Notes under the pieces: generated by a model
Databases searched by the model: none
What the model was told of the DNA's origin: nothing
What the model saw: only the letters and a program-made list of their open reading frames with translations
Origin: an uncultured Collinsella sp.
Lineage (GTDB): Bacteria > Actinomycetota > Coriobacteriia > Coriobacteriales > Coriobacteriaceae
Length of the DNA: 64,000 nt
Assembly: GCA_900541025.1 (NCBI GenBank)
Contig: UQIL01000005.1
Coordinates: forward strand, 1 to 64,000
Direction of reading: 5' to 3'
In this document: in pieces, positions 39,692 to 49,215 of the stretch
How positions within the stretch are numbered: the stretch's first letter is position 1
How the letters are laid out: the number at the start of each line of letters is the position of its first letter
Translations under genes and position numbers: made by a program

Positions 39692-40228
39692 TTAGATCTC
39701 CATGACCTCGGCTTCTTTTTCCTTCAGAAGCTCCTCGACCTTGGCGACATACTCATCGGTGTGCTTCTGGACCTTGGCCTGCTCGCGACGGACATCGTCC
39801 TCGGTGAGCTCCTCATCGCGCTCGAGCTTGTTGTTGAAGTCGCGACGGATGTTACGGATAGACACCTTGGCCTGCTCGGCGTACTCGCGGCACTCCTTGA
39901 CGAGCTCGCGACGGCGCTCCTCGGTGGGAGCCGGGAACGGAAGACGAACGACGGTGCCATCGGAGTTGGGGGTAATACCCAGATCGGAAGCGCCGATGGC
40001 CTTGACGATAGCATTGATGAGTGCCTTGTCCCACGGCTCGATGAGCAGCATGTGGGCCTCGGGGGTCTTGACGGCGGCAACCTGCGTGACCGGCGTGGGA
40101 ACACCGTAATAATCGACGGTGATGTCGGACAGAATGTTGGCATTGGCGCGGCCGGTACGGACCTTGGAGAAGTTATGCTTGAGGGACTCGAGCGACTTGT
40201 CCATATGGGCGGTGATGTTCTCTGCCAT
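39692..40228 (-). CDS. frr: Ribosome recycling factor
   Basis: RRF, with EF-G, splits post-termination ribosomes. The 178-residue product has the two-domain family pattern: KVRTGRANANILSDI near residue 24, the hinge with PWDKALINAIVKAI, and the helical RRELVKECREYAEQAK region. Length is a few residues less than E. coli RRF. The ATG at 40228 follows pyrH by two bases, the usual rpsB-tsf-pyrH-frr neighbourhood. Confidence 0.96.
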   Translation of the reverse strand: MAENITAHMDKSLESLKHNFSKVRTGRANANILSDITVDYYGVPTPVTQVAAVKTPEAHMLLIEPWDKALINAIVKAIGASDLGITPNSDGTVVRLPFPAPTEERRRELVKECREYAEQAKVSIRNIRRDFNNKLERDEELTEDDVRREQAKVQKHTDEYVAKVEELLKEKEAEVMEI

Positions 40229-40230
40229 GC

Positions 40231-40953
40231 TTAATCCTCCTGATAGACGAGCGTGCCGACGGGCTCACCCGAAAGCGCGCGCTTGACGGTGTCCTCACCA
40301 TCGATGTTGAGGACCAAAATCGGCATACGGTTGTCCTGGCACAGTGCCGTAGCCGTGGAATCCATAACCTGCAGACCGCGGACGAGAACCTCGTGATAGG
40401 TAATCTTGTCAAAACGGACGGCGTCGGCGCACTTGACGGGATCCTTGTCGTAGATGCCGTCAACCTTGGTGGCTTTAATCAGAATCTCGGCGCCGATCTC
40501 GCACGCACGAAGAGCCGCGGCGGTGTCGGTCGTAAAGTACGGATTGCCCGAACCGGCGGCAAAAATAACGACGTTGCCCTTGGAAAGGTGGTTGATGGCG
40601 CGACGGCGAATATAGGGCTCGCAGATCTCGTTCATCTGGATAGCGCTCATCACGCGGCAGGGAACATCGTTATGCTCGAAGGCATCCTGCAGGGCGAGCG
40701 CGTTCATAACGGTTGCCAGCATGCCCATGTAGTCGGCCTGAGCACGCTCCATGCCACCGGCAGCGCCTGCCATGCCGCGGAAAATATTGCCACCGCCGAC
40801 AACGACGCCGACCTCATGGCCAACGGCGAGCAGCTCCTTGACCTGCTTAGCAAGATGGTCGGTAACCTTGGGGTCGATGCCATATTGGCCGTCGCCCATC
40901 AGCGCTTCGCCGGAAAGCTTAAGAAGCACGCGTTTATATCGGATGTCGGACAA
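40231..40953 (-). CDS. pyrH: UMP kinase
   Basis: PyrH phosphorylates UMP to UDP and is the bacterial hexameric amino acid kinase-fold enzyme. The 240-residue product has [11 protein letters not shown] at residues 10-20, [11 protein letters not shown] near 50, and the nucleotide site [19 protein letters not shown] near 135. It starts with TTG at 40953 (LSDIRYKRV) preceded by GGAGG. It feeds directly on the UMP made by the pyr operon at 21.7-27 kb. Confidence 0.96.
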   Translation of the reverse strand: MSDIRYKRVLLKLSGEALMGDGQYGIDPKVTDHLAKQVKELLAVGHEVGVVVGGGNIFRGMAGAAGGMERAQADYMGMLATVMNALALQDAFEHNDVPCRVMSAIQMNEICEPYIRRRAINHLSKGNVVIFAAGSGNPYFTTDTAAALRACEIGAEILIKATKVDGIYDKDPVKCADAVRFDKITYHEVLVRGLQVMDSTATALCQDNRMPILVLNIDGEDTVKRALSGEPVGTLVYQED

Positions 40954-41013
40954 AGCGATCCTCCTTTAGATTGAACTCTCAACATTCTATCAAAGGCTCT
41001 AAGAAGAGCCATG

Positions 41014-41048
41014 AAAAAGCAGGCTGTGAGTAAAACCCACAGCCTGCT
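41014..41048 (-). terminator. Intrinsic terminator downstream of tsf
   Basis: AGCAGGCTGTG (41018-41028) pairs with CACAGCCTGCT (41038-41048), with five T after it on the minus strand. A second small hairpin, GGCTCT/AGAGCC, is at 40995-41010. They split rpsB-tsf from pyrH-frr. Confidence 0.9.
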
Positions 41049-41071
41049 CATTACCAGCTACAAGAGCTTAT

Positions 41072-41941
41072 TTACTCGCCACGGACCAGACGGTCAAAGG
41101 CAACGACGGTAATGGTGTCGCCGAGCTCCTTGGAGACCTGCTCAGCGTACTTCTTGATGGTGAGGGAGCTGTCCTTGATGAACTCCTGCTCGGTGAGCAC
41201 GGACTGCTTGTAGAACTTCTCCAGACGGCCGACAGCCATCTTCTCCTGGATAGCCTCGGGCTTACCGGACTCGGCAGCCTGAGCCATGTAGATCTGCTTC
41301 TCGTGCTCGACGGTCTCGGCCGGAACCTGATCGCGGGTAGCGCAGATCGGGGCGACGGCGGCAACCTGAAGGGCAACGTCGTGAGCGAAGGTCTTGAAGG
41401 ATTCAGCCTGAGCGGTCTCAGCCTTCTCGAAGGCGAACTCGACGAGGACGCCGATCTTACCACCCATGTGGATGTAAGAAGCGAGCGCGCCGTTCTCAGC
41501 CTTGCGGGCAGCGAAGCGGGAGATCTTCATGTTCTCGCCCATGATGTGAATCATCTCGGTGAGCTCGGAGGAAACGGTCTCCTCGCCCATCGGCTTCTCG
41601 AGCAGAGCGTCGACGTCAGCAGGCTCGGTGGTAGCGACAACCTCAGCGACCTTGGAAGCAAAGCCGGTGAACTTGGCGTTAGAGCCAACGAAGTCGGTCT
41701 CGCAGGAGAGCTCGAGCAGAGCGCCGGTCTTGCCATCCTCGGAGACGAACGCGGCGACAGCGCCCTCGTTGGTCTCACGGCCAGCCTTCTTGGCAGCCTT
41801 GGCAAGGCCGTTCTTACGCAGAACGTCGACAGCGGCGTCCATGTCGCCGTCAGCCTCGACGAGAGCCTTCTTGCACTCCATCATCGGGGAGTCGGTCATC
41901 TCGCGGAGCTGCTTGACCATAGCGGCGGTAATCTGGGCCAT
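41072..41941 (-). CDS. tsf: Elongation factor Ts
   Basis: EF-Ts is the nucleotide exchange factor of EF-Tu. The 289-residue product has the N-terminal UBA-like helix with LREMTDSPMMECKKALVEA split at residues 12-30, the core TDFVGSN motif near 82, and two subdomains; the length is typical. The ATG at 41941 is preceded by AAAGGAA. rpsB lies 45 bases upstream and is co-transcribed. Confidence 0.97.
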   Translation of the reverse strand: MAQITAAMVKQLREMTDSPMMECKKALVEADGDMDAAVDVLRKNGLAKAAKKAGRETNEGAVAAFVSEDGKTGALLELSCETDFVGSNAKFTGFASKVAEVVATTEPADVDALLEKPMGEETVSSELTEMIHIMGENMKISRFAARKAENGALASYIHMGGKIGVLVEFAFEKAETAQAESFKTFAHDVALQVAAVAPICATRDQVPAETVEHEKQIYMAQAAESGKPEAIQEKMAVGRLEKFYKQSVLTEQEFIKDSSLTIKKYAEQVSKELGDTITVVAFDRLVRGE

Positions 41942-41986
41942 TGTGGTTCCTTTCAAAGAGATGAAAAAGAATTAACTAAGACTGAT

Positions 41987-42715
41987 TTACTCGGCCTTGG
42001 GCTCAGCGGCCATCTCGGCCTCGGAGACCTGCTCCTTACCAGAGCCAGCGAGGCAGGCGTCAGCCATGAGCTCGCACATAAGGGTGACAGCAGAGATAGC
42101 GTCATCGTTGCAGGGGATGCCGTACTCGACCTCGTCGGGATCGGAGTTGGTGTCGATCAGGGCGACGACGGGGATGTTCAGGCGCTGGGCCTCCTTGATG
42201 GCGTTCTCCTCGCGCTTGGTGTCGATGACGAAGAGAGCCTGGGGCAGACCCTTCATGTCGCGGGCGCCACCGAGGTTGGTCTGGAGCTTAGTGAGCTCCT
42301 TGCCGAGAACAGCCTGCTCCTTCTTGGGCAGAACAGCCATGCGGCCGTCCTCGACCATGGCCTCGAGCTCCTCCATGCGGTTGATGCGGGAGCGGATGGT
42401 GACGAAGTTGGTCAGCATACCGCCGAGCCAACGCTGGTTGATGTAAGGCATGTTGGCGCGCTCAGCAGCGTTCTTGACGGCCTCCTGAGCCTGCTTCTTG
42501 GTGCCGACGAACAGCACGTTGCCACCCTTGGCGACGTTCTTGACGAAGGTGTAGGCCTGGTCGGCGTCGAGGATGGTCTGCTTGAGGTCGAGGATGTAGA
42601 TGCCGTTGCGCTCACCGAAGATGAACGGCTTCATCTTGGGGTTCCAGCGACGGGTCTGGTGACCGAAGTGGCAGCCGGCCTCGAGCAGGGTGCGGATATT
42701 AATCTTGGTAGCCAT
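41987..42715 (-). CDS. rpsB: 30S ribosomal protein S2
   Basis: S2 joins the 30S subunit late and helps anchor S1. The 242-residue product has [23 protein letters not shown] N-terminus (residues 10-28), the [14 protein letters not shown] core and [20 protein letters not shown]. Strong AGGAGG eight bases before the ATG. The 219-base leader to the xerC stop has no gene; a small hairpin lies near 42865-42885. Confidence 0.97.
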   Translation of the reverse strand: MATKINIRTLLEAGCHFGHQTRRWNPKMKPFIFGERNGIYILDLKQTILDADQAYTFVKNVAKGGNVLFVGTKKQAQEAVKNAAERANMPYINQRWLGGMLTNFVTIRSRINRMEELEAMVEDGRMAVLPKKEQAVLGKELTKLQTNLGGARDMKGLPQALFVIDTKREENAIKEAQRLNIPVVALIDTNSDPDEVEYGIPCNDDAISAVTLMCELMADACLAGSGKEQVSEAEMAAEPKAE

Positions 42716-42934
42716 GTTAAACCTCCTGTGGTTTGCCTCCGCGCGGGGTCATCCTCCAAAACCAACCCGGACATGTGCTACCAAAGCCCGGGCACCACGG
42801 TATGAAGTAGCCGCGCGTGCGTGATAAAAACATGTTGCCGTGAAGCAACCCGATGAATGATAGCAGGAATGCCTCTTCCTGCCAACCCGCAATCAAAACC
42901 ACACACCTGAGTGCGGCGCGGGACGTGCCAGCCA

Positions 42935-43855
42935 CTATTCGCCGCGGGGATGGGCTTGAGCCACAGCCCGCTTAAGCCGATCGGGTGTGAGATGCGTGTA
43001 GATCTGCGTCGTGGACAGGCTCGCATGACCTAGCAGCTCTTGAACCGAGCGCAGGTCCGCACCGCCCTCGAGCAAGTCGGTCGCAAAGGTATGGCGCATC
43101 GCATGCGGGGCGATGTCAGCCGGAATGCCGGCGAGCGTCGCCAGCGTATGGAACCGCCGCCGGAGCATCGCGGCGCTCATGCGATTGCCGCGCGCCGATA
43201 TAAGCAGCGGATGCGGCCCGGTAGCGAGGTCGCGGCGCTTTGCCCGAGCGAGCAACTCCGGCCTCCCCTCCTCAATATAGAGACGCGTCACATCGAGCGC
43301 ACGACGATACAGAGGAACGATGCGCTCCTTGCTTCCCTTGCCCCACAGGCGCAGCGTGCGCTCGGACCATGAGATGGATTCCACATTGAGCGCCGCAAGC
43401 TCTGAGATGCGGGCACCCGAGGCATAGAGCAACTCGAGCATCGCCGCATCGCGCAGTCCCGCGGGTGTTGAGGTATCAGGCGTCTTGAGCAGCGCCTCGA
43501 CCTGCTGGGTCGTAAGGACGCCCGGCAGGTCACGCGGCAGCTTGGGCGACGCGATCGCCGAGACCGCATCGCCCTCGACAATCCCCTCGGCAGCCATCCA
43601 GCGATAGAGAGATCGAATAGCCGACAGGTGCGCCGCAAGCGTTCGGGGAGCCACCTGCTCACGCGAAAGCTCGGCAAGATAGCGACGAATGGTGCGCACG
43701 TCGGCAGCGAAAGCATCAATATCCTCGCGCTCGCACCAGGCAGCAAAGCGCTCTAGCCTCGAGCCATAGGCCGTCACCGTGTTGGGAGAAAGCCCCTCAA
43801 CGCGTGCGATATAGGCGATAAAAGAGTCGACGGTGTCGTACAGGTCAAAGGCTAT
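42935..43855 (-). CDS. xerC: Tyrosine recombinase XerC/XerD-like, start codon unusual
   Basis: XerC-family recombinases resolve chromosome dimers at dif. The catalytic residues are all visible: Arg in ASGARISEL, Lys in GKGSKERIVP, HAMRH, HASLSTTQIYTH with the Tyr nucleophile. A GTG at 43777 would give 280 residues but would cut off the conserved N-terminal core-binding segment. That segment is present in frame upstream (FIAYIARVEGLSPNTV), back to an ATA at 43855 that overlaps the trmFO stop and has GGAGG nine bases before it. No ATG, GTG or TTG occurs in that stretch. I therefore give the longer frame (306 residues, the usual size). Confidence 0.85.
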   Translation of the reverse strand: MAFDLYDTVDSFIAYIARVEGLSPNTVTAYGSRLERFAAWCEREDIDAFAADVRTIRRYLAELSREQVAPRTLAAHLSAIRSLYRWMAAEGIVEGDAVSAIASPKLPRDLPGVLTTQQVEALLKTPDTSTPAGLRDAAMLELLYASGARISELAALNVESISWSERTLRLWGKGSKERIVPLYRRALDVTRLYIEEGRPELLARAKRRDLATGPHPLLISARGNRMSAAMLRRRFHTLATLAGIPADIAPHAMRHTFATDLLEGGADLRSVQELLGHASLSTTQIYTHLTPDRLKRAVAQAHPRGE

Positions 43856-45189
43856 GACCGGTCGCCTCCAAACAAGTCGGAACGCGTGGCCAAGTAGGCA
43901 TCGAGGGCCTCGAGCGCACGGTCCGCATAGGCCTGGTAGCGGTCGCGCTTGCTGCGGCGCTTACCATCCTCGAGTGGCGGCACCAGGCCAAAGTTGACAT
44001 GCATGGGCTGGTAGCCCACGGTGGCAGGATCGGTCGCATAGCCCACGAGCGCGCCCAGGGCGCCCACGCGGGGCAACTCGACGCCCGCGGCACCGATAGC
44101 CTCGGCATAGGTGTTGAGCGCGGCGAGCAGACCGGTCGCCACGGCTTCCATGTACCCCTCGGTGCCGGTGATCTGACCGGCCAGGCGCACGCCGGTACCG
44201 GGCACGGCAAAGGTGCCATCGAGCACGTGCGGGGCGTCGACAAAGGTATTGCGGTGCATGACACCGTAGCGGAAGAACTCAGCGTTCTCCAAGCCTGGCA
44301 CCATACGAAAGACGCGCTTCTGCTCGCCGAAGGTCAGATTGGTCTGGAAGCCCACCAGGTTATAGGCGGTCTTCTCCTTGTTCTCGGCACGCAGCTGAAT
44401 CGCCGCCCAGGGGCGACGTCCGGTACGCGGGTCGGTGAGGCCGACGGGCTTCATGGCGCCAAAGCGAATGGCGTCCTTGCCGGTGCGTGCAACCTCCTCG
44501 GCAGGCTGGCAGGCCTGGAACAGATCGCCGCCCTCAAAATCCTTGAGCACCACGCGGTCGGCCGTGGTAAGCGCCTCGATAAAGACCTCGTACTCCTCCT
44601 TGTTGAGCGGAGCGTTGAGATAGTCGCCACTCCCCTGCTCCTCGTAGCGCGACTGCGAGAACAGCACGTCCATATCGAGCGTGGAGGCATCGACGATAGG
44701 CGCCGCGGCATCGAAGAACGCAAGGGCGTCGCCACCGACGAGCTTCATGACCTCTTCGCTCAGCGCCGGCGAGCACAAGGGGCCGGCGGCAATGACCACG
44801 TGACCCTCGGGAATCTGCGTGACCTCGCCGTGAATGATCTCGATATTGGGACGGGCGGCAACCTCGGCCTCGACAAGCTCGGAAAACTTAACGCGGTCGA
44901 CCGCCAAGGCACCACCGGCGGGAACAGCGGCGCGATGGGCGCAATCGAGCAGCACCGAGCCCATACGCTCGAGCTCGGCCTTCAGCAGGCCGGCAGCAGA
45001 GTCCGGACGGGTCGACTTAAACGAATTGGAGCAGACGAGCTCTGCCAGGTGATCGGTATGGTGGGCCGGGGAGCTCACCTGGGGGCGCATCTCGCACAGC
45101 TTTACGGCAAACCCGCGGTCTGCCAGCTGGATCGCGCATTCCGAACCCGCCAGACCGCCACCGATAACCGTCACCTGATCGAACTGCAT
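43852..45189 (-). CDS. trmFO: tRNA m5U54 methyltransferase TrmFO (folate/FAD dependent)
   Basis: TrmFO makes ribothymidine 54 in tRNA using methylenetetrahydrofolate and FADH2. The 445-residue product has the FAD Rossmann motif TVIGGGLAGSECA at residues 7-19, the CSNSFKS motif with the catalytic Cys near residue 53, and a C-terminal GQITGTEGYMEAVATG FAD segment. ATG at 45189 with AAAGGTG upstream. Placed between dprA and xerC, as in Firmicutes (dprA-topA-trmFO-xerC), but topA is missing from this slot. Confidence 0.94.
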   Translation of the reverse strand: MQFDQVTVIGGGLAGSECAIQLADRGFAVKLCEMRPQVSSPAHHTDHLAELVCSNSFKSTRPDSAAGLLKAELERMGSVLLDCAHRAAVPAGGALAVDRVKFSELVEAEVAARPNIEIIHGEVTQIPEGHVVIAAGPLCSPALSEEVMKLVGGDALAFFDAAAPIVDASTLDMDVLFSQSRYEEQGSGDYLNAPLNKEEYEVFIEALTTADRVVLKDFEGGDLFQACQPAEEVARTGKDAIRFGAMKPVGLTDPRTGRRPWAAIQLRAENKEKTAYNLVGFQTNLTFGEQKRVFRMVPGLENAEFFRYGVMHRNTFVDAPHVLDGTFAVPGTGVRLAGQITGTEGYMEAVATGLLAALNTYAEAIGAAGVELPRVGALGALVGYATDPATVGYQPMHVNFGLVPPLEDGKRRSKRDRYQAYADRALEALDAYLATRSDLFGGDRS

Positions 45190-45203
45190 CTGCAAACACC
45201 TTT

Positions 45204-46139
45204 CTAATTGACACGTTTTCCATTGTGACCGAAGGGCGTCTGGGCGTGAAGGGCAAACTTGGAGGGCGCATACCTTCCATCCATCATGCGCTCGATAAGG
45301 CCCTCGAGTTCAAGCGAACCCAAGAGTTTGAGTACGCCGACAGCATCGAGTGAGACGAGCGCCGCGATGTCGTCGACCTTGAGCGGAGAGGCGATGAGCG
45401 CATGCATCACGGTCTGCTGTGTTGGATTCAGGTCGGCAATGCCGGGAGCATCGGGGCGCGAGTAGCGCAGGGTGCCGTAGATGCGTGAGATTGCCATCTC
45501 GATAGATTCCTCGTCGATGATGCAGCAGGCACCGTTTGCAATGAGGTAATTCGTGCCACGCGACTCGGGCGATAGGATCGACCCCGGCACGGCAAGAAGT
45601 TCGCGCCCCAAATCCATAGCAGCCTCGGCTGTAGAAAACGTCCCGGAAGGCATACCCGCTTCGGATACAAAGAGGGCTTGCGACAGGGCCGCGATCACGC
45701 GATTGCGGCGCGGAAAGGCAAACTTGCGCGGACCCATGCCCCACGGAGAGATCGACACGACCGCGCCACCCATATCGAGCGTGCGCGTAATAAGCCCCGC
45801 GCTCGAACGCGGGTAGACCACGTCGGCGCCCGTCCCCAGCACCACGACGTGTTTGCCGCCGGCGTTGACCGCAGCCCAACCCGAGGCCTGGTCACAACCG
45901 ACCGCGCCGCCCGAAACAACCGTCACGCCCGCCTCGACCGCCACCTTTGCCGCAAGCTCTGCCACGGCAAGACCATACGGCGAGGCCTTGCGCGCGCCGA
46001 TGATAGAGAGCGCGGGCGTCGAAAGCACCTCGGGGTTGCCGCGCACATAAAGCGTCTGGGGTACATCAGAAAGCTCCAAAACGGTCTCGGGATACAACGC
46101 GTCGCCTGGATGCAGCTCGAAGGTCCCCTCGGCCATCAT
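45204..46139 (-). CDS. dprA: DNA processing protein DprA
   Basis: DprA protects incoming single-stranded DNA and loads RecA on it during transformation. The 311-residue product has a Rossmann-like core with SIIGARKASPYG, GGAVGCDQASGWAAVNAGG and VVLGTGADVVYPRS, then FPRRNRVIAALSQALFV and a C-terminal winged-helix (MHALIASPLKVDDIAALVSL). The N-terminal SAM domain of longer homologues is absent. ATG at 46139 overlaps the comM stop, with AAGGAGG five bases upstream. Confidence 0.93.
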   Translation of the reverse strand: MMAEGTFELHPGDALYPETVLELSDVPQTLYVRGNPEVLSTPALSIIGARKASPYGLAVAELAAKVAVEAGVTVVSGGAVGCDQASGWAAVNAGGKHVVVLGTGADVVYPRSSAGLITRTLDMGGAVVSISPWGMGPRKFAFPRRNRVIAALSQALFVSEAGMPSGTFSTAEAAMDLGRELLAVPGSILSPESRGTNYLIANGACCIIDEESIEMAISRIYGTLRYSRPDAPGIADLNPTQQTVMHALIASPLKVDDIAALVSLDAVGVLKLLGSLELEGLIERMMDGRYAPSKFALHAQTPFGHNGKRVN

Positions 46140-47659
46140 TGGTCCCTCCTTCCCTGGTACATCGCCGCCTCGAGCACGTGGTCCTGTGTCACTTGCTCGC
46201 TCTCGGCGACATCTGCGATCGTGCGCGCAATGCGAACCAGGCGCACGATGCCACGCCCTGTAAGATGTGTGCGTTTGGACAGGCCGAGTACGCATTTCTC
46301 GGCAGCATCATCGAGCTCAAAGGTCGAAACGACGCCGTCAATGGACCGCGTCTCGTCATCCTCGGCCTCGGCATCCGCATCGTCCATACGAGACTCGCGC
46401 CAGGCGCGAAAAGCGCGACCGCGCACAACGTAGTCACGTAACTCGGCCGACGACATACCCTCCGCGCCCTCGATAATCACCTGGGGATCGGGACGGGTCA
46501 CATCGATCATCATGTCGATACGGTCGGCCAAAGGACCGCGCAGCTTTGCCCGATAGCGCTCGACCATCGATGCCGAGCAGCGGCACGGCACCTCGCGGTC
46601 GCCCAAAAAGCCGCAGGGGCAGGGATTGCTCGCAGCGAGCAGCTGAAAGCGCGACGGGAAGGTAAAGGCCCCGTCGACGCGTACGATCCTCACATAGCCG
46701 CGTTCGATGGGCTGACGCAGCGTCTGTAGCACGCCAGTGGGAAACTCTGCTAGCTCATCCAAAAAGAGCACGCCGCCATGAGCCAGGCTGATCTCTCCCG
46801 GGTGCACCGGGCGCCCGCCGCCGATAAGGCCCGCGGTCGAAATGCTGTGATGCGGGCTGCGGAAGGGGCGATGCCCCGCAAGCAGTCCATCGATGTTCTC
46901 GCCCAAGACCGAATGGATGCACAGCGCCTCCTGCTGGTCTTCAACGGAAAGCTCAGGCAGGATGCCGGTCATACGGCGCGCAAGCATCGTCTTGCCCGAT
47001 CCCGGGGACCCGATCATAAGCAAACCGAGCTCACCCGCTGCCGCCAGTGCCATGCCGCGTTTGGCAACCTCCTGCCCCAGCACGTCGGCATAGTCGAGTT
47101 CGGGCTCAAAAGTAGCCTCCACACCCTCGGAATCCAGATAATGCTGCGCGGCATCGCCCATACCATGAGCAAGCTGAGACAAATGATCTATGAATCCGCA
47201 ATCCACGCCCGCGAGTGGCACATGCTGGTCTGATCTGCCGGCGATAAAATACAGCCCCATGTCGCGAGCCAGCAGCTGAAACGCCACCTCGCCCTTGACG
47301 GGAAGCACCGTGCCGTCCAGACCGAGCTCGCCGGCAATGAGGCAGCGGTCGAGGTTGTCGCGGGGAATCTGACCATCGGCCGCCAGAACCGCGATGGCGA
47401 TGGGCAGATCAAAGCCGCTACCGGTCTTGCGAATATCGCCGGGCGCCAGATTGACCGTAATGCCCGAGCGTGGGATCTCGAACCCGGCGGAGCGCATCGC
47501 ACAGCGAATACGACCACGTGACTCCATCACCTCCATACTCGGGATGCCGAGCATCTGAATGCCCGGAACGCCGCCAGCAAGCGAAACCTCGACCGTGACG
47601 TGAATCGCCTCGACGCCGCGGATGCAGGCCGCGTGAACGGCAAACGTCTCGAACGCCAT
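46136..47659 (-). CDS. comM: Mg-chelatase-like AAA+ ATPase ComM/YifB
   Basis: ComM is a hexameric helicase that extends heteroduplex during integration of transformed DNA. The 507-residue product has an N-terminal Lon-protease-like fold, Walker A IGSPGSGKTMLARRM near residue 215, Walker B VLFLDELAEF near 300, a CxxC-x-CxC cluster (NPCPCGFLGDREVPCRCSA) near 360 and a Mg-chelatase C-domain. ATG at 47659 overlaps the yraN stop (TGATG). Grouped with dprA and, elsewhere in the window, comEA and comEC. Confidence 0.93.
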   Translation of the reverse strand: MAFETFAVHAACIRGVEAIHVTVEVSLAGGVPGIQMLGIPSMEVMESRGRIRCAMRSAGFEIPRSGITVNLAPGDIRKTGSGFDLPIAIAVLAADGQIPRDNLDRCLIAGELGLDGTVLPVKGEVAFQLLARDMGLYFIAGRSDQHVPLAGVDCGFIDHLSQLAHGMGDAAQHYLDSEGVEATFEPELDYADVLGQEVAKRGMALAAAGELGLLMIGSPGSGKTMLARRMTGILPELSVEDQQEALCIHSVLGENIDGLLAGHRPFRSPHHSISTAGLIGGGRPVHPGEISLAHGGVLFLDELAEFPTGVLQTLRQPIERGYVRIVRVDGAFTFPSRFQLLAASNPCPCGFLGDREVPCRCSASMVERYRAKLRGPLADRIDMMIDVTRPDPQVIIEGAEGMSSAELRDYVVRGRAFRAWRESRMDDADAEAEDDETRSIDGVVSTFELDDAAEKCVLGLSKRTHLTGRGIVRLVRIARTIADVAESEQVTQDHVLEAAMYQGRRDQ

Positions 47660-48144
47660 CACGACACCTGCCAATCGAACGCGTTGTACTGATGCTCGAT
47701 CTCGGCGATATGCCCGCCGCGAATGGTGACACCCACGGCATCGAAGCGAATCGCCTTGAGCGGATAATGCTCCATGAGATAGCAACTTGCGATGCGGCGG
47801 TAGCGGCGTTGCTTTTGGGCGTCCACGGCCTCCTCGGGAAAGACCCGCGTGTTGCAATCCAGCGCGACGCGTCTGGTCTTGACCTCGGCCATCACTACGA
47901 CATCGTCGAGCTCATCGAGCAGCACCAGATCGGCCTCGCCCTCGGTGCAACGATAACCCTGCTCCAGCAAGGTGTAGCCGCGCTCGTTAAAGTAGTCGAT
48001 GGTGATCAGCTCGCCCAGCATACCCAGCTCGCGGGGACTGAGCCCCTTGATAAACTCGGGCGTCATCGCCCCGCAGTCGAGCTCGCCGTTTTCCCAACGC
48101 TCCTTGAGCTGCTGCGTCTTGCTCTTTTTGCTTGCGGCACTCAT
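47659..48144 (-). CDS. yraN: YraN family (UPF0102) predicted endonuclease
   Basis: YraN proteins have a restriction-endonuclease-like fold related to Holliday junction resolvases; their role is not established. The 161-residue product has the core with GEADLVLLDELDDVVVMAEVKTR split around residues 80-102, in which the Asp and the Glu-x-Lys form the expected catalytic set. It has about 40 extra N-terminal residues (Lys/Ser-rich, then a helical part) compared with the usual 120. ATG at 48144. It heads the overlapping run yraN-comM-dprA-trmFO-xerC. Confidence 0.9.
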   Translation of the reverse strand: MSAASKKSKTQQLKERWENGELDCGAMTPEFIKGLSPRELGMLGELITIDYFNERGYTLLEQGYRCTEGEADLVLLDELDDVVVMAEVKTRRVALDCNTRVFPEEAVDAQKQRRYRRIASCYLMEHYPLKAIRFDAVGVTIRGGHIAEIEHQYNAFDWQVS

Positions 48145-48242
48145 GGGATCTCCTTTCCCGCACACTGCATTGCCCCGATGATGAGGGCACCTTTCATGCG
48201 GGTAAGTACCGGAAGCAAACCAAAAGCTGACCAAATGCCGTC

Positions 48243-48284
48243 AAAAAACGGGCCGTACGCAACAATCACGTTGCACACGGCCCG
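48243..48284 (-). terminator. Intrinsic terminator downstream of rnhB
   Basis: CGGGCCGT (48249-48256) pairs with ACGGCCCG (48277-48284), with inner GCAAC/GTTGC pairing, and six T follow on the minus strand. It separates rnhB from the yraN unit. Confidence 0.9.
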
Positions 48285-48333
48285 CTACCAGCAGGTTTAT
48301 AAAACCCCGGAGGTCCCTGTCTCCACAATTGAC

Positions 48334-49122
48334 CTAGAAAAGGCGCTCAGTCTGCAGAAAGTTTCCGCAAAAGCTCACGCGGTGCAGAGGACAAAGTCCA
48401 TGTTTGCGAATGGCCTCGATATGCTCGGGGCTCGCATAGCCCTTCGACTCGGCCAGATGGTACTCGGGATACTCGGCGTCGTACTCGACCATCATCTCGT
48501 CACGCGTGACCTTGGCCATGATGGACGCCGCGGCGATGCAGGCGATCTTGGCATCGCCCTTCACCACATCGCGCTCGTTGGGAACGGCACCCAAAGGATT
48601 ACCGTCCATGAGGACGCAGTCGGGTTCAAGCCCCGTATCGGCCACAGCACCCGCGACGGCAGCGCGGATGGCGCGGGCCATGCCCATATCATCGATATCC
48701 TTCGGCGCGATATGGCAAAAACCGATCGCCGTCGCCACCTCGGCAATCTTCACTGAGAGCAGCTCGCGGCGCGCCGGCGTGAGCTTTTTGGAATCGTTGA
48801 TGCCCCAGATGCGCGGCTCCATCGGAAGACACACGGCACACACGGTCAAGGGACCCGCTACCGAGCCACGACCCACCTCGTCGACACCAACGACCACGCC
48901 ATCGCCACCAAGCTCATGCATAAGCTCGTACATGTCATTGACGCGCTCGCGCTCGGCAAGTTCCTTGGCATGGCGTTTGAGGGCGCGTTCACAAGCCTTG
49001 ATCACCTGCTGGCGCGGATCCTCGTGATAATGCTCCACGAGGGCGGGGATCTCCTCAAACGTGGCACTCGCCAGCTCGCCGGCAACCTGCGATGCCGAAA
49101 CCGAGCTCGTCATATTGGCCAT
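48334..49122 (-). CDS. rnhB: Ribonuclease HII
   Basis: RNase HII cuts RNA in RNA-DNA hybrids and starts removal of misincorporated ribonucleotides. The 262-residue product has the catalytic GVDEVGRGSVAGPL near residue 74 (Asp, Glu), the third Asp in VLMDGNPLG and the later KGDAKIACIAAASIMAKV stretch. About 70 extra N-terminal residues precede the core, as in Gram-positive RnhB. ATG at 49122 with AAGGAGG seven bases upstream. Confidence 0.95.
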   Translation of the reverse strand: MANMTSSVSASQVAGELASATFEEIPALVEHYHEDPRQQVIKACERALKRHAKELAERERVNDMYELMHELGGDGVVVGVDEVGRGSVAGPLTVCAVCLPMEPRIWGINDSKKLTPARRELLSVKIAEVATAIGFCHIAPKDIDDMGMARAIRAAVAGAVADTGLEPDCVLMDGNPLGAVPNERDVVKGDAKIACIAAASIMAKVTRDEMMVEYDAEYPEYHLAESKGYASPEHIEAIRKHGLCPLHRVSFCGNFLQTERLF

Positions 49123-49151
49123 ACCAGGCCCTCCTTGCATGCAAATCAGAT

Positions 49152-49181
49152 AAAAAGAAGGGCCACCCGAAGGTGACCCTT
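49152..49181 (-). terminator. Intrinsic terminator downstream of rplS
   Basis: AAGGGCCACC (49158-49167) pairs with GGTGACCCTT (49172-49181) and five T follow on the minus strand. Confidence 0.88.
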
Positions 49182-49215
49182 ACGTCCAAACGAGTGGACA
49201 GACGCTGCGATCTTC

